A stretch of DNA of 64,000 nt from Angiostrongylus vasorum (GCA_018806985.1 JADANN010000438.1:942001-1006000), one strand, 5' to 3'; shown: positions 10,964-24,156, counted from the first letter of the stretch. A program made the numbers and translations. The notes: generated by a model not told the origin, from the sequence alone.

Positions 10964-11825
10964 TTCGCATGTCATGCAAACTACAAGTCTTCTTTTTTAC
11001 TTCGTTGTTCTACTTGAAACCTTCATCTGTGGAATTCGACGGTGTTCCATTCGTTGACTACTATGCACGCACTTTGAGGATTTGTTGTCTCTGTGTCCCA
11101 GTTGAGGTCTAGAAACCTGGTCGAGCACTGCTTTTTTTCAGGGATTCCAAGATATTCGTGCTAGGGCGTTCCTAGGTGTCTTCATCGCACACAGTTGCCT
11201 TGGCCATTATGAATTGTAGGAAGATTCGCAACTGTAGAAGAAGATTGCTACTAGAATTCTTCCAAACTGACATAGATTCCTGCTATTGTGAGTCTTGACC
11301 GATCAAGGCCAACGTGAAGAACAATCAAAACAATAATATTGTTTTACAATGTGTTTTTCTATGAAAGGAAGAGTGTAGAGCAATGCTAAACGGGTACTGA
11401 AAATCATTGCGCTTTAGTAAAACACTTTTGTTTCAGTTCGATTATATATAGTTTATATAGTTCGTTAAGCTCGCTCAGGCATGGTTCCTTTAACAGTTAG
11501 AATGGAATTTTAGTAAAGTCACGTCCTTCAGACTTGGTTTTTTTTTGGTTTACTAAGCTAAAATGATGTGTTTTTCAATATTTTTATGACTATTGATTTA
11601 AACCTACTTACGATAAATTTCTTAAAAATCACATGGGCCAAAATCAAACAGAGTGGGTTTTTCTGTAATTTACTGATTCTACAATGTGGCGACGAGTTAA
11701 TAAACGATTTTACGATATCATCATGGCCATTTAAAGGAAAGAAAAAACAAAAAAAGAAATAAAGAAACACGTAGAAAATCCAAGAATCATATTATGTCAT
11801 TTCCTAGTCATAATGAAGAATACTT
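10964..11825. other. Gene-free stretch (RTE 3' flank, then AT-rich)
   Basis: The first tens of bases are probably RTE 3' untranslated sequence. The rest is AT-rich with no coding or repeat signal. Frames on both strands at 11558-11770 are low complexity. Confidence 0.4.
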
Positions 11826-12212
11826 ACTTGGTACTTGAACGGCCCGTCCTCACTAGTTGTGCGGGCCCCAGCATAATCACCATTCTTCGGAGATTTGCTG
11901 GTTAAGCCATTGTGGTTCCTTGGAATCCCGAGGACAGCCTGGCTAAAGTCTGCCCCAGGTTGTCACCACGACAGGCAGTCGCAGCCCTTGTGGATCAGAG
12001 GGAGATTTGCCACCATGCGATTTTTGATACCAGGACGGTGGTGGATCCTGGTATTGGTTTACTCTTAGCTAGGCTCCCTGATGGAAACGACGGACTCCTT
12101 CTCAGCTTGGGAGACCCTCCCAGGGGGGACGAATCATCTTCCCGCTGTACATCGCCGCCCGACACCGAGGAACATCTACCAGCCACGATGAGGCGGTAAA
12201 CCGTTGGGAGGA
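11826..12212 (-). repeat. S2 SINE-like retroposon, near full length
   Basis: A copy of the roughly 380-base S2 family. On the minus strand it starts CCTCCCAACGGTTTACCGCC and ends with the family 3' tail (AAGTACCAAGTAAGTA type). The plus-strand start is CTTACTTGGTACTTGAACGG. A 95-codon plus-strand frame inside it is a by-product that recurs in other copies, and it is not a gene. No clear target duplication was seen for this copy. Confidence 0.8.
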
Positions 12213-13140
12213 AAAAAGTTATCATACGGATAGAAATAGAGTATCGGCACCGATTTCGATATTCTCAGTCATGATAAAGTTACTAAAAATGTGATTTTTA
12301 AAAAACTGTTGGGAAAATCATTCCATCGTCAAACCCTAAAATTCCTCCGAAAACCGAAATGGTCACATTTTTTGGTTGAGTTAATTCCCTTGCAAAATTT
12401 GTCTTTTTTTTTACCGAAAATGAAAGTCACTCCTTATATCTGAAACGAAATGAAAAATTAGATGGAAAGATTAATGATTTTAAATAGGGTGGTGCGATTT
12501 GAATACCGAGCGAATTTTTTTCTTGGTTTACTTCTGATCGTTTTTTCTAAGCAGCTTTGTCCTTCGCTTTTTTGCTGGACTACAAGACATTTTCTTTTGT
12601 TCGAAAAAAAAAGGCAGAAGTAGGAAACATTTGCGTTTCCCCATGGCTCATCTTCTGCTGCTTGAAATGACCTTTCATATTATTAGTACACGCTCACTTT
12701 GTGTTGTTGTTATTGGTTGCAACGGTAATCGTAAAGTTCAGTGTTTTCTGGATTTTTCTCTTCTAAATTCCTCAGAGATGAAAATAAAATTGTCTGCCGG
12801 CAGCTCTAACTGAATTTTTTACGCTTATAGTTCAGGTTCATCTCTTTCATCATTCCATTCTTTTTTTCTCCTCTTTTCATCCTTCATCACAGTACTACGG
12901 TATGCGTTCATTTCATTGAATGCGCTGAAATGTCCATTACGTCTAATCGGGCACTATGAGTGCTCTTATGAAATCTGCCATAAGTGAAGTGTCATTCGTT
13001 ATTTCATCTTCTCATACTTTAATTCCTCTTTGCTATTCTTCTTCATCTTCTCATCATAGAACTGCCTACTCAGGTAAATAGACTTTCCCTCTACACTTTT
13101 CTTCTCCGCTTCTCATTCGTATACTCCGAATTTCTATGGG
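12213..13140. other. Gene-free AT-rich stretch
   Basis: T-rich and A-rich unique sequence. Nothing coding is supportable. Confidence 0.4.
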
Positions 13141-13147
13141 AGATACC

Positions 13148-13165
13148 CACATTCACACACACACA

Positions 13166-13212
<47 letters not shown>

Positions 13213-13560
13213 ACACACACACATATACACAATTATATACACGCACACATACATACGTGTATACGTTCATATGTGCGTTTACACACATGTTCATATGCAT
13301 GCACCTCTACGTATACATATACGCACGTATTCATTCATGTCCGCCGTAGACACACACATACACAAATACACATTCATATGCATATACACATGTATATACA
13401 TACACATAAATCTACATATACATACATACAGACAAAGGCACGATCACTCACATGTATACATAGATACAACATACGTAAACATTTAAACACACTCAAACGC
13501 TCACATGCATCTGCAACCACACACACACATTCGCATACACATCCAGACTCGCACATAGGG
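13148..13560. repeat. (CA)n microsatellite decaying into CA/TA-rich sequence
   Basis: Pure CA runs from about 13154 to 13230, then irregular ACACATACA-type sequence to about 13560. Long frames here (Thr-His or Val-Cys alternations) are artefacts of the repeat. Confidence 0.92.
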
Positions 13561-13578
13561 CCATTTTGCATATGTATA

Positions 13579-13854
13579 AAAAAGGATAGGTGTTGTCTGC
13601 GTTGGTCAATCCAGGAGCGAAGCGCCGTGCATTCGACTTCATCAAGCATCTTCAGAGGTGAGTGAATGCGCATCTGGCCTTCACAATGACATGCGGTGGC
13701 CTACCGATGTATCAGTGTTGCTATCTTCCCAGATAAGTCTGGTACCAAAATGGCGGCTCTCTGGAGGGGTCGACGGCTTGGTGAGCTTGGAGCGCTTGAT
13801 CGAGCCCATGTGTATTCCAGTGTACCTCTAAACACTACGCTACACACGCGCCCT

Positions 13855-13857
<3 letters not shown>
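13579..13857 (-). repeat. S1 SINE, nearly complete, 5' end against (TA)n
   Basis: On the minus strand it begins GCGAGGGCGCGTGTGTAGCG, continues through a B-box-like region and the family core (TACCAGACTTATCTGGGAAG), and ends with GAATGCACGGCGCTTCGC and CCTTTT. The 5' end directly abuts the (TA)n tract at 13858. Confidence 0.75.
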
Positions 13858-13937
<80 letters not shown>

Positions 13938-13942
13938 GTATG
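13858..13942. repeat. (TA)n microsatellite
   Basis: About 40 TA units with G interruptions, adjacent to the S1 head. Confidence 0.95.
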
Positions 13943-15060
13943 TACATGTGGAGACACTGTCTTCTCTTGTACAAGTTATTTCATAACGACGCCCTTTCTC
14001 AATGAAAGGACCCTCCTGCTCTGATTCATCCGGTCATTGTCGGGCCTCCTCTCGTTCATCCTACTTCTTCCTCACTAGTTGTCATTCCTCGTTTTCTGCC
14101 TACTTTTTCATCTCTTGATGTCATTTCGAAACGAAATCAAACATTATTTGCATATGCAAATTCGTAGGCGTTTCATAACGAACAGACTTCAATTGGGCGA
14201 GTCATTAGCACAATAGATTTACCCCTGCTTTAACACATAACTCATTGCATGCATTGAATGCAATACGTCTAGTGCTGAAATAATGGCAACATCCAACTTT
14301 CAGCTAAAATCTCTCAACTCGTACTCAACCCTGTTCAGATAAAAATCATTAGAATCCACAATTTTTAGGCTACCAAACAAAAGTGCTCTTATTCTACTTA
14401 GACAAACTACTGATTTTTCAGCATCGGAGTTCATCTGCTGGAGATCGAATCATTTAGGCTTCAATGAGTGACTATAAATGTACTTCTGGTCATTCTTTCC
14501 AAGTCATTTCTTTGTTCTTCTCCTCTTCCTTTGGCGGTCACTTATTCAAAAAATAAGACACCTTCTTTCCTTTTTTCCCCTCTCTTCTTCCATAATACTC
14601 CCCCCACTCGCAGTTTGAGCGTTTTTTATTGCTGTATTGCTTTGCAAAAGTTTCTTCTTGTTATCAACACATCAGCGCTTGCGATAAGTTTCGCAACTAC
14701 CTTTTGTCCCCTTCGTCTTCTCTCTAACCCACCTCTTCTTTTCAAAATTTCTTCTCTCAACACAGTATTGCACACGTTTTTTGTATTTTCGATTATTTTT
14801 CTTTTAGGGTTTCCTTGTATTTAACCCTTAATCCATCCGTTTTCCAATAGCCGCCCCCCTACGCCTTAAAAATTACCCACCTCTTTTAGATGTACGATAG
14901 TTTTATTCATCAATGATGCTTTATATTATCGGTGAATATCGTCGGATAACTGCGCTATTTCGTCATTGTCTCTCATCTCATTCTCATCGTTTTCATGAAT
15001 TTTCTCATCGTTTTCATCAAAGATGAATGATTTTTTGATGCCAACGCTCTCAACTATTCA
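13943..15060. other. Gene-free stretch, pyrimidine-rich
   Basis: T/C-rich on the plus strand. A 118-codon T-rich frame at 14468-14824 has no domain and is likely chance. A short tandem duplication TTTTCATSAATTTTCTCATCG lies at about 14985-15025. Confidence 0.35.
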
Positions 15061-15066
15061 CTTCAG

Positions 15067-15292
15067 ATGGCTGCGTTGCCGTTAATGAAATTTACTCGCC
15101 GACTTCATTCACCTCTTCGGCTTCATCCGTCCAACATCAACCGACTTCGTGTCGATTCTCATCACCATCATATTGCTCACTACTTGTTCATCTACGGAAC
15201 AATTCGTCATATTGATGGCCGAGTCGTAACGATTTTCTTTACAATGTCCGAGTTTTCGCTTTTAGGACGAGTTTTCTTGCGGCTAACATTCA
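15067..15292 (+). CDS. Candidate exon with strong donor, family unknown
   Basis: An open segment follows ATTCACTTCAG. It starts ATGGCTGCG and ends at an excellent donor, ATTCA followed by GTGAGT at 15293. The peptide starts MAALPLMKFTRRLHSPLRL and includes HYLFIYGTIRHIDGRVVTIF. Codon choice (CGC, CTT, ATC, GTC) resembles that of the CXXC gene exons. If spliced it ends in phase 1. No partner exon or domain was found. It could be a first coding exon, or chance in a region that happens to be less AT-rich. Confidence 0.33.
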
Positions 15293-15299
15293 GTGAGTA

Positions 15300-15715
15300 G
15301 TTTTTGCTCACTGTGTTGGTTTTTAGGGTTTGTTTGTTGCAGTTCAGTTCCATTTCATTCTACCTTTATAGTTTTCGTTTATCGATTGCCAAAGGTTTTT
15401 CAGAACAGCAGGGGCTTTCTTTCTGCCCTTAAGGCTTCAGCTTCGCAAGTTGAGCTGATTAAGTGATTAAATGGGTAGTTTTTCACTTCACAGACATAAA
15501 TATGTGGCTAGGGAGAAATAATAATTAGAATATGTACTTGTATTTATATACGTTAAACAGTTGATTTACACTGCGTGCATAATTTATTCATAGCGAAATT
15601 TCTAACTTGTTCCTTTAAATTAGTATTTTTTTAGAACATTTCATCCAGTTTAACATTGGAGTTCCTCTTTATGACAACTTCTAACTTACAGTTCTTCTCA
15701 TTTAAAAGGTTTTTT
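15300..15715. other. Gene-free stretch
   Basis: AT-rich unique sequence. Nothing recognised. Confidence 0.4.
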
Positions 15716-15717
15716 TC

Positions 15718-15998
15718 TTACTTACTTCGATTCTCGGACGACCCGTTCCCACTGGTTGTGCGGGCCTCACCATAATCTCCATTCTTCGGAGATTTGCTGG
15801 TTTAGCCATTGTGCTTTCCTGGAGTCCCGAGGTCACCCTGGCCAAAGTCCGCCCCAGGTCGTCACCAAGACAGGCAGTCGCCGCCCTTGTGGATCAGAAG
15901 GAGATTTGCCACCATGCGATTAGCTTGATACCAGGACGGTGGTGGATGCTGGTACTAATTCACTGTCAGCTGAGCTTCCTGGTGGAAACGCCAGACTC
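15718..15998 (-). repeat. S2 SINE-like retroposon, 5' truncated
   Basis: On the minus strand it matches the 3' two-thirds of S2, from about GGAAGCTCAGCTGACAGTGA to the tail AGTAAGTAAG. The 5' hairpin head is missing, as expected if S2 RNA is copied from its 3' end. Confidence 0.78.
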
Positions 15999-15999
15999 C

Positions 16000-16690
16000 T
16001 CGAAATGGAAACTTTTTTCAATGAGTTTAATTAAGAGTGCTTCCTACTAGGCATCTGTTTTACTTCATTTGAATTCCTCTGATTAAATTACTTTAATTTA
16101 ATTAATTAAGCTTGTTAATAGGATGCGTATTTATTTAGCTATGCCATTATTCGAATCATTTTTTTGTTTTGGTCCTGATTTATAAATCATAATGTGTCGT
16201 TGAACCAACGTCTCCTATTATAAAATACAAGTTTTCTTGTTTTGTTTATTTATTGTCGCTGCAGTTCAACCGCTGCTATCGATTTTTTTCCATTCCTAGA
16301 AAAAATCAATATGTCCTTAGTCGGGTAATAACTAGACCTGCACAAATTCTTATCTGTTTATTCCTATCATAGCATAGTCCTATTTTGTAGAAATAATTAA
16401 TTACGCTCTTTTTTGGAAAAATCTCCACTGTTAGCAATAATAGTTTTTTCTTCCTTCACCTTCACTTTTTCGCTCCAAATTTTATGCATACCAATCAATA
16501 AATCAATAAATGAAATAGCATATTGTATGTATAATGAGAAACGTCTGTGAGTTATATATTTCTCACCTAATCGTCATTATATTTCGCTACTACTCATGAC
16601 AAACATTCACATCGTATCCATTTACACCTTTTCTCACATTAGTCGTTCTAGTAATATCTCATTATGTATTATTTAACCATCCTTCTTTAT
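16000..16690. other. Gene-free AT-rich stretch
   Basis: No coding or repeat signal recognised. Confidence 0.4.
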
Positions 16691-16707
16691 TAATGAAATT
16701 TCTTGCT

Positions 16708-16708
16708 C

Positions 16709-16760
<52 letters not shown>

Positions 16761-16781
16761 GCAACAACAACAACAACAACA
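16708..16781 (+). repeat. (CAA)n trinucleotide repeat
   Basis: About 24 CAA/CAG triplets. In one plus-strand frame they would encode a glutamine run after MKFLA (ATG at 16694) and before EHETRNALDCSTDRLM, ending at a TAG near 16872. No splice sites tie it to other exons, so coding is not claimed. Confidence 0.9.
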
Positions 16782-16859
16782 GGAACATGAAACACGAAAT
16801 GCGCTTGATTGTTCAACCGATCGATTGATGCGTGCAATTTTACAGAGCCTTGTACGGTA

Positions 16860-17095
16860 CCCGGCATTATAGGTGATCGTGTGAGGACCCACCTATGGCT
16901 GTCGGCTGCGGCACGTGTGCGAGCGGCAGCTGGTCGGTCAGTCCGTCGGTCAACGATCACCTCAGATCGCAACGCTGTCCGTACCTGCACGCGTTGCAAT
17001 TTGTTTGCAACATGTGCGTCGTGCATGTGATGAACGTGCGTTAAAAGTACGCCGCAGCGCTAAAAAACGGGCATCGCACGTGTTGTTAGACGACT
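16860..17095 (+). other. GC-rich island, coding potential uncertain
   Basis: Distinctly GC-richer than its surroundings and open in two plus-strand frames. One gives arginine-rich RRACDERALKVRRSAKKRA and ends DD-stop at 17094. The other ends CTRCNLFATCASCM. Neither frame has a clear acceptor or donor, and I recognise no family. Confidence 0.25.
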
Positions 17096-17099
17096 AAGA

Positions 17100-17650
17100 C
17101 AACGTGTTTCTTTGGGTGGTCGTTGTAAAAAAAAGTCTTTTGTGCAAAAGTGAAACTGGATTTTCCCTGTACAACATTTTTTGGTTATTGTTACCCTTTA
17201 CCCGTTTCTCTCTCACATTCGTCTTGATTCATTTTCATTTCTGTAGTTATCGTTGGAAGGCAATTTTCTTTTAATGAGCTGTTTCCCTAAATTCTCCATT
17301 ATACTGTCAGGTTAAATGATGATTTGTCACATAAAAGGTGTGCAGGAATTATTGTGTATCGATTAGGATACGCAGTAGCCGCATGGTTATACGCCTCATA
17401 TCGTGAACTAAGTGACAACCGTAATGCTAGAGGGAAATTCCTACGATCTAAGATGTTCACGTCTTATGTTGATGTTGTTCTGACGTACCCAATATGTGAT
17501 TAAATAACTCCATTTTTTTTTCTTTCAACGCCTAAATGAACGCTTTTCATTAAGAACAGTGTATGCGGGCGGCATAGTTATGCCAATTGTCCAGTTTACT
17601 TATGAGTTTCCACAAGTTTGTATAATATTTTCATCATATATGCAGATACA
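17100..17650. other. Gene-free stretch
   Basis: AT-rich. No gene signal. Confidence 0.4.
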
Positions 17651-17654
17651 TGTA

Positions 17655-17845
17655 TAGTACGTGTATAGCGCAATGGTTAGAGATGGTCTATAATACAGAA
17701 GTGGTCTTTGGTTCAACACCGTGCTCTGAGCTAACCAAGTCCTCATTCCCTCCGTGATTGTTAGATTGGTTACAGACCCATCTGAGAGAATAAAAAACAC
17801 ATTCAATACGCCAATAGGCCACCGCATGTCATTTTATGACCCAAG
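17655..17845 (+). repeat. S1 SINE, old and diverged
   Basis: A tRNA-like head (TAGCGCAATGGTTAGAG, then GGTTCAACACC) is followed by diverged S1 body blocks: CCCTCCGTGATTGTTAGATT, then CAGACCCATCTGAGAGAAT, then CCAATAGGCCACCGC. This is the clearest A-box/B-box arrangement of the family in the window. Confidence 0.6.
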
Positions 17846-18039
17846 CACAACATTCTATCACCTCTACGAGGATTAGTATTCTGTACCTCATGGCGACCTC
17901 CTGAGATCGGATAGCTCAGTGCCAAATGCTTTGCCTTTTGGCTTTTGTGGATGTAAATTATTCTATGCATATAAAATTCCTAGAGTTCGAAGAACTTTTT
18001 AAACGGATGCTATTTTGAGCAGTGTTAAGGTGCTGCCCT

Positions 18040-18302
18040 TAAGGTGGGCCGCAGTCACCATCTCCCTTATGTGTTTCTATGAGGTTCTAAGGGTAAACCA
18101 ATGCCAGGATCCACCACAGTCCTGGTATCAAACTAGCCTCATGATGGCAAATCTCCCTCTAATCCACAACAGCGGCGGCTGCATGTGATGGTGACCACCT
18201 AGGGCATTCTTTGGTATGGCTGAACTGGCGACTCCAGGGAACCACAATGGCTAAACCAGCAAAACTCCGAAACAGTGGAAATTATGCTGAGGCCCACACC
18301 AC
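18040..18302 (+). repeat. S2 SINE-like retroposon, truncated at both ends
   Basis: Matches S2 from the GTAAACCAATGCCAGGATCC block to CCCACACCACCAGTG. The normal 3' tail is replaced by a long (TA)n run. It is 5' truncated. Confidence 0.75.
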
Positions 18303-19790
<1,488 letters not shown>

Positions 19791-19794
19791 AAGG

Positions 19795-19962
19795 TTTTCG
19801 AGGTGGTGCAGTGGATAACAGGTTGGAAACTCCTGGGAAGGTTAGTCGCCGGTTCGAAACCCAGCTGGAGCTCCGTCTTTGCTCAAATCTCAGCATCGTT
19901 ATGGTTGTATTTCACATAATACCCTGCTATCAAAAAAAATAATAAGTAGTAAATAAAAGTTA
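19795..19962 (+). repeat. S3 SINE with clear tRNA-like head
   Basis: The head reads GGTGGTGCAGTGGATAAC (A-box region) and CCGGTTCGAAACCC (near-perfect B box). It is followed by CAAATCTCAGCATCGTTATG and GTTGTATTTCACATAATACC, then an A-rich tail. The B box identifies S3 as tRNA-derived. Confidence 0.8.
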
Positions 19963-19964
19963 AA

Positions 19965-22660
19965 TATTGCGATTTAGTCTGCAGATATTTCCCACTTCAC
20001 ATTTAATCCTTTTCGTTCTCATTTCTTCCACTTTTTTTCCGGAAATTTCTGCTCTGTATTCAATTGTCTGCAGAGCTTTTTTCTAGTTTCTTTTAGAAAG
20101 TCGCCGTCTTCTAGGATTGATGTCCATTTCCCCGATTGACAGGGCAGCCGACGACATTCCCACCTGCTTTCTTCTTCAAGAGGTCTTATTTTCTCTTTCT
20201 GTGGTAGTGAGCACATCCTCATCGATTTTATTCTATTTGTAGGTTTTAATGTTTCTTTAATTCAAGGGACTTAAGTAGAAAGAGTTCTAGCATTAAGGTG
20301 AACTAAGTTATTCCTACGTCTCCTCAGTGGTTTTCTGTTTTTTGTTGCTAAAGATGACATCAATATTGAACTACAATGTGCAAACAGCAGTCCATCTCCT
20401 GTTGTTTTTGAACCATGCCATGAAGCACTTCGACATTCCCACTTGGGAGATCCAAAAATCTTCTAAAACCTCATCCGGTTTGGAAGAATCCTAATCACGA
20501 TGTGACTAAGTTCCTTCCGATGCACAAGTGTACGGATGATTGCCATATGGTGACGAACTGTGGAGCAGACATGGCTGTCACTGAAGCTCAATGAAGAGTA
20601 AATGTGAAACCTGCCCAATACCTGAAAAAATACCTGCAAACTATGCTGAGAGTTCTCACGATTTTTCCCGAATTGAGGTTAGTAAGCTTAGCTTTTGTTG
20701 CAAAGGTTTATGTTGTAAGGATAAACTATGGAATAAGCGCAATTGAAAGTTTGAAATTTTTAAAATGGAATTTAGTCAGAAGACGAAATAACACAAGGAT
20801 GTTGTTGATTGTTGTCTGCGATTCTTTACTGGGAATGCGATGATTAGTTGTTTCTCATATGTTGTTATTTCACTTATTTCCCTTTTACTCTTTTTTTTCT
20901 TCGCTTATCCGACATCAGAATTTCTAGTGTTTGTGGATGTGGTTGATCCATTCGCTTACGATGGATGCTCTTCCAGCGATTCTTAGGAAAGTGTGAAGGA
21001 TTTGGTTAGTTTGAGTGGGGATCGAACTACCGTCCAATCACATGTGAATTGCGCATCATTTTACCATGCCATATGTCCTCTTCAAACCTTTTTTCTGGTT
21101 TCATTTTCGAAATTGCTATAGTTCTGGTTGTCAGCGAGCGAATATGGAAGGGAAATCGACCTTCACAAATTAAAACATCATTGTAAAATACGAGCTAAAC
21201 TTCGTACTCACTAACATTTTTTCCTTATATTTTTGCTTCTAACGTTCAGTGGAAAGCATCTGTATCGAAAACCACTAAAATTAGCCCATTTCTTACTGCA
21301 AGTTCAGAAAAAATATTTTTTGCAAAACCTTGGAAACTTGCGAAAAAAAAATATTTTCAAACGTTTAGAACATTTCTCCACTGACTACTACAGTTAAAAA
21401 CTGACAATGAAGAGTTTTACGTGTTCTGTACTGATGTGTAGAACGACCTTGAAATAGCGTATCTCTGACGGAGATTTATAGACCATTATTGGAAGGCTGG
21501 GGATGTTCATTACATAATGGGTGGGCAAGGCCACCCACAGCCAGACCACCTCTACCACCACAACCACCACCAACACAAGCGTCGGCGACGGCGTCGAGCA
21601 CCACTCGAACCCGCTTCTCATTTCCATTTTTCCGCTTACGGATCGCTTTAGGGCACTGTATTTTCCACATTTTAGGACATTTAAATTATTAGAAGATACC
21701 TTAGATTACGGGTTACACAGTCATCTTCCATATACTAGCTTACATTTCTCAGGGGTTACTTATTCGAATCATCTGAGTTATATTTTATTTTTTGAGATTC
21801 TTATGTTATTATATCGGAAAATCGACCTGCGTGGATCCCTTGAACTGCTTAATTGGTCTGGAAGCCACTTTTTTGTGAGTGGTCTTCACTAGCTGTCCCT
21901 TTAAGCTTTAAGATGTTCAAAAACGACGTGTTCGTTCCATAGTTCATCCACTTACCTCGTTGATGGATGACCGGGTTGATGATGAAGTGTGTTGTCGTAT
22001 ATGTGGAGCGTGTTGATCAGTCAAACGTTGACAGTATGGCGTTCAGAGTTGATGATTGATGCTGAACCGGCGAGAGTCAACGGATTGATGATGGTGTTCT
22101 CCAGCTGTATGTCGAGCTTGTGTCAGGATTGTTGAGGCTTCAGCAGCTGATTGTTACGTTAGTGTAATCAACATGATATGCATAAAGCTGATTGTAAAAC
22201 GCGTTTATTTGTATTTTTTAATTAATAATAAAACTACTGAGCGTATTTTATGAGCCACATGTCTTCGTTCTGCTGCTGTTACTTCTGCTGTTGTTGCTGC
22301 TGCTCTGATACAGCTGCTAGTCGGCCGTTCATTTTTCTGAAATGTCCTACTGTCACTTTACCTCCTACTTCACCTTCTTCAGCTGGGTTCTTTGTTGATA
22401 TTATTATATTCTTTCATTTTTTTGCAGTTAAAAGAAAAACGTACTATGTCTAAAGAGTAAGAAAAAATCAGAACTTCTTAAAGAAAGGGTCTCAACGTCG
22501 TGTATTTTTTTGACTTCAATGAAAGATGTTTAGAGATAGGATCGTTTTTTTTCCAACGTACATAATACTTCATAAGTCCATTGAACATTGTGGTTCTTTC
22601 CAGCACCGAATTCCTATTAGGCTCAGCATTGATCAATAAGTCTGTGTTTTATTCTTTAGC
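19965..22660. other. Gene-free stretch
   Basis: Mostly unique AT-rich DNA. A tRNA-like GGGGATCGAACTACCG lies near 21020 and may be an old SINE. A GTAAGT donor-like site on the minus strand at 21953-21948 follows an open segment of about 38 codons (SSSTRSSINE), but no acceptor was found. CCA/CCG-rich sequence at 21535-21600 and CTG-rich sequence at 22265-22320 give spurious frames. Confidence 0.3.
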
Positions 22661-22703
22661 AGACATGCGGTTGTCAATAACAATAAATCTTATTTACTCA
22701 ATA

Positions 22704-22741
22704 CTGGCTGACGTTTCGGCGGTTTCGCCTTCTTCAAAGTC
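22704..22741 (-). ncRNA. Degenerate hammerhead-like motif (left arm)
   Basis: On the minus strand: TTGAAGA, stem-loop GGCGAAACCGCC, GAAAC, GTC, then AGCCAG. Only the first core base (T for C) departs from the consensus CTGANGA...GAAA...GTC. It is the best-preserved of four copies. Confidence 0.45.
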
Positions 22742-22834
22742 TGGAAAGGTCAAATTGACACGCAACCATGCACTCAAACACTTTAATAACTCAGAGGGAA
22801 AGAAAAAACCGGGGTCAGTTTGACCCTTTGCAAT

Positions 22835-22870
22835 CTCTCAAGAAGACTAGACCGTCGAAACATCGGTCAG
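22835..22870 (+). ncRNA. Degenerate hammerhead-like motif (right arm)
   Basis: Plus strand: CTCAAGA, then GACTAGACCGTC, GAAAC, ATC, GGTCAGT. The core is changed at one position (CTCAAGA) and stem II is weak. ATC is also an allowed cleavage triplet (NUH). Confidence 0.35.
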
Positions 22871-22999
22871 TACTGAGTAAGTAAGATTTATTCTTATTGG
22901 CAACCTCAACCTCGTATCTGCTCAAGAATGAACCACTGACTTGTACTGGCGTTTTTCCCCTACTATGATTTTCATATGATTCTTTTCCGTTGTAAATAT

Positions 23000-23000
<1 letters not shown>

Positions 23001-23043
<43 letters not shown>
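23001..23043. repeat. (TTAG)n tetranucleotide repeat
   Basis: About eleven perfect TTAG units. Confidence 0.95.
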
Positions 23044-23120
23044 TTAGTATTATTGTTATGGGTTTATCTGCAATTTTAGTCGAAATCGTCGATAATTTAT
23101 AGCCAGTACAGAAATACTAG

Positions 23121-23338
23121 GAACCATTACCGTCCTGGTATCAAATTAGTCGCATGGTGGCAAATCTCCCTCTGATCCACAAAGGGTGCGACTACCTGTG
23201 GTGTTAAAGACCTGGCGCAAACTTTGGCCAGGCTGACTCCAGTGAACCACAATAGCTTAACCAGCAAATTCCGAAAAATGGATATTGTGCTGGAGCTCGC
23301 ACAACCATTGAGGACGGGCAATTCAAGTATCAAGTAAG
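23121..23338 (+). repeat. S2 SINE-like retroposon, 5' truncated
   Basis: Starts inside S2 (ACCGTCCTGGTATCAAATTA) and keeps the complete 3' end, GGGCAATTCAAGTATCAAGT followed by AAGTA. Confidence 0.78.
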
Positions 23339-23339
23339 T

Positions 23340-24150
23340 ACAGATATTTTTCACACTAGCCATTACTGGAGATCATTGAATTTAGAAGAAACATAACGTA
23401 GCCAGATCTGAGTAGCTTTGTAATTTCTCTCAATAGATTTCTATTCTTTAGATTTCGAAAAGAAAAAGTGGCAGATTAATCTGTTGCTGACGAACTTTAA
23501 TCATAACTCATCGGTTTGACATTTTTCCTCCATTAAGGGCAGATGTTTTTGTTTCTAAAGAGTGATTCTACAGGAATTTTTTTCCGATTTCGTCTCCAAG
23601 CCACACATCGTTAACGAACCATTGTGAGTTTCTGGAAGAGAATCCGAGAACTTTGAATATGGCCCATATGCAGAGAATTCATCATTTATTCATGCATGGG
23701 AGTGTTTGCACGGCTGTTGGCTTTTTTCTTCCCATGCAAATCAGCACACTCTATTGTGAGTGAACACCATAGGACCAGAGTTCTTTTCATTCATACTGTT
23801 TCGTTTCGTAGGCACGTCATCCAACAAGTCAACGCAAACAACTTGATGGAACAATAACTGGTACAGTACTACCCGGCTATGCCACTGGGCTATACGACTC
23901 GGCTCGTCTCGACTCCATTCCAAGATCATTTAGTGGTCGTTTATAGCCAGCTGTGCTTCTTATTCGGCACTAGATCTTTTAACTATACCGCTTCTTGGGG
24001 TCGTCTTTTCATTACTGGTTGGCCAGTTAGCTTCCCGTTTATTTTTTCTGTTCTACTATCTATTTCTCTATCTGCCTAGCCAGCTATTTGTTCCTCTCTA
24101 TCTCCACCTCTCTCCTTGTCTCTCCGTCCATCTATCTATATATCACAACG
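23340..24150. other. Gene-free stretch
   Basis: No supportable exon or repeat. Confidence 0.4.
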
Positions 24151-24156
24151 TTAACT

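Larger units (their letters stand above)
22669..22905. repeat. Inverted-repeat element with hammerhead-like motif in each arm (Penelope-derived)
   Basis: The left arm (22669-22741) begins GGTTGTCAATAACAATAAAT. The right arm (22835-22905) ends, in reverse complement, GGTTGCCAATAAGAATAAAT. The arms stay similar for about 70 bases. The spacer starts CTGGAAAGGTCAAATTGACA, which resembles sequence flanking the hammerhead-like motif of the Penelope element at 7490-7520. Penelope elements can have inverted terminal repeats, so this is probably a collapsed remnant. Confidence 0.6.

Noticed and set aside
11912..12199. 95-codon Pro/Asp-rich frame, and related frames at 50531-50857 and 55939-56127
   Set aside because: All lie inside copies of the S2 retroposon, in either orientation, with no conserved intact frame among copies.
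16694..16872. Poly-glutamine protein start
   Set aside because: The CAA repeat alone explains the open frame; it stops soon after and has no splice sites.
22258..22330. CTG-rich Cys-repeat frame
   Set aside because: Short imperfect trinucleotide tract without splice support.
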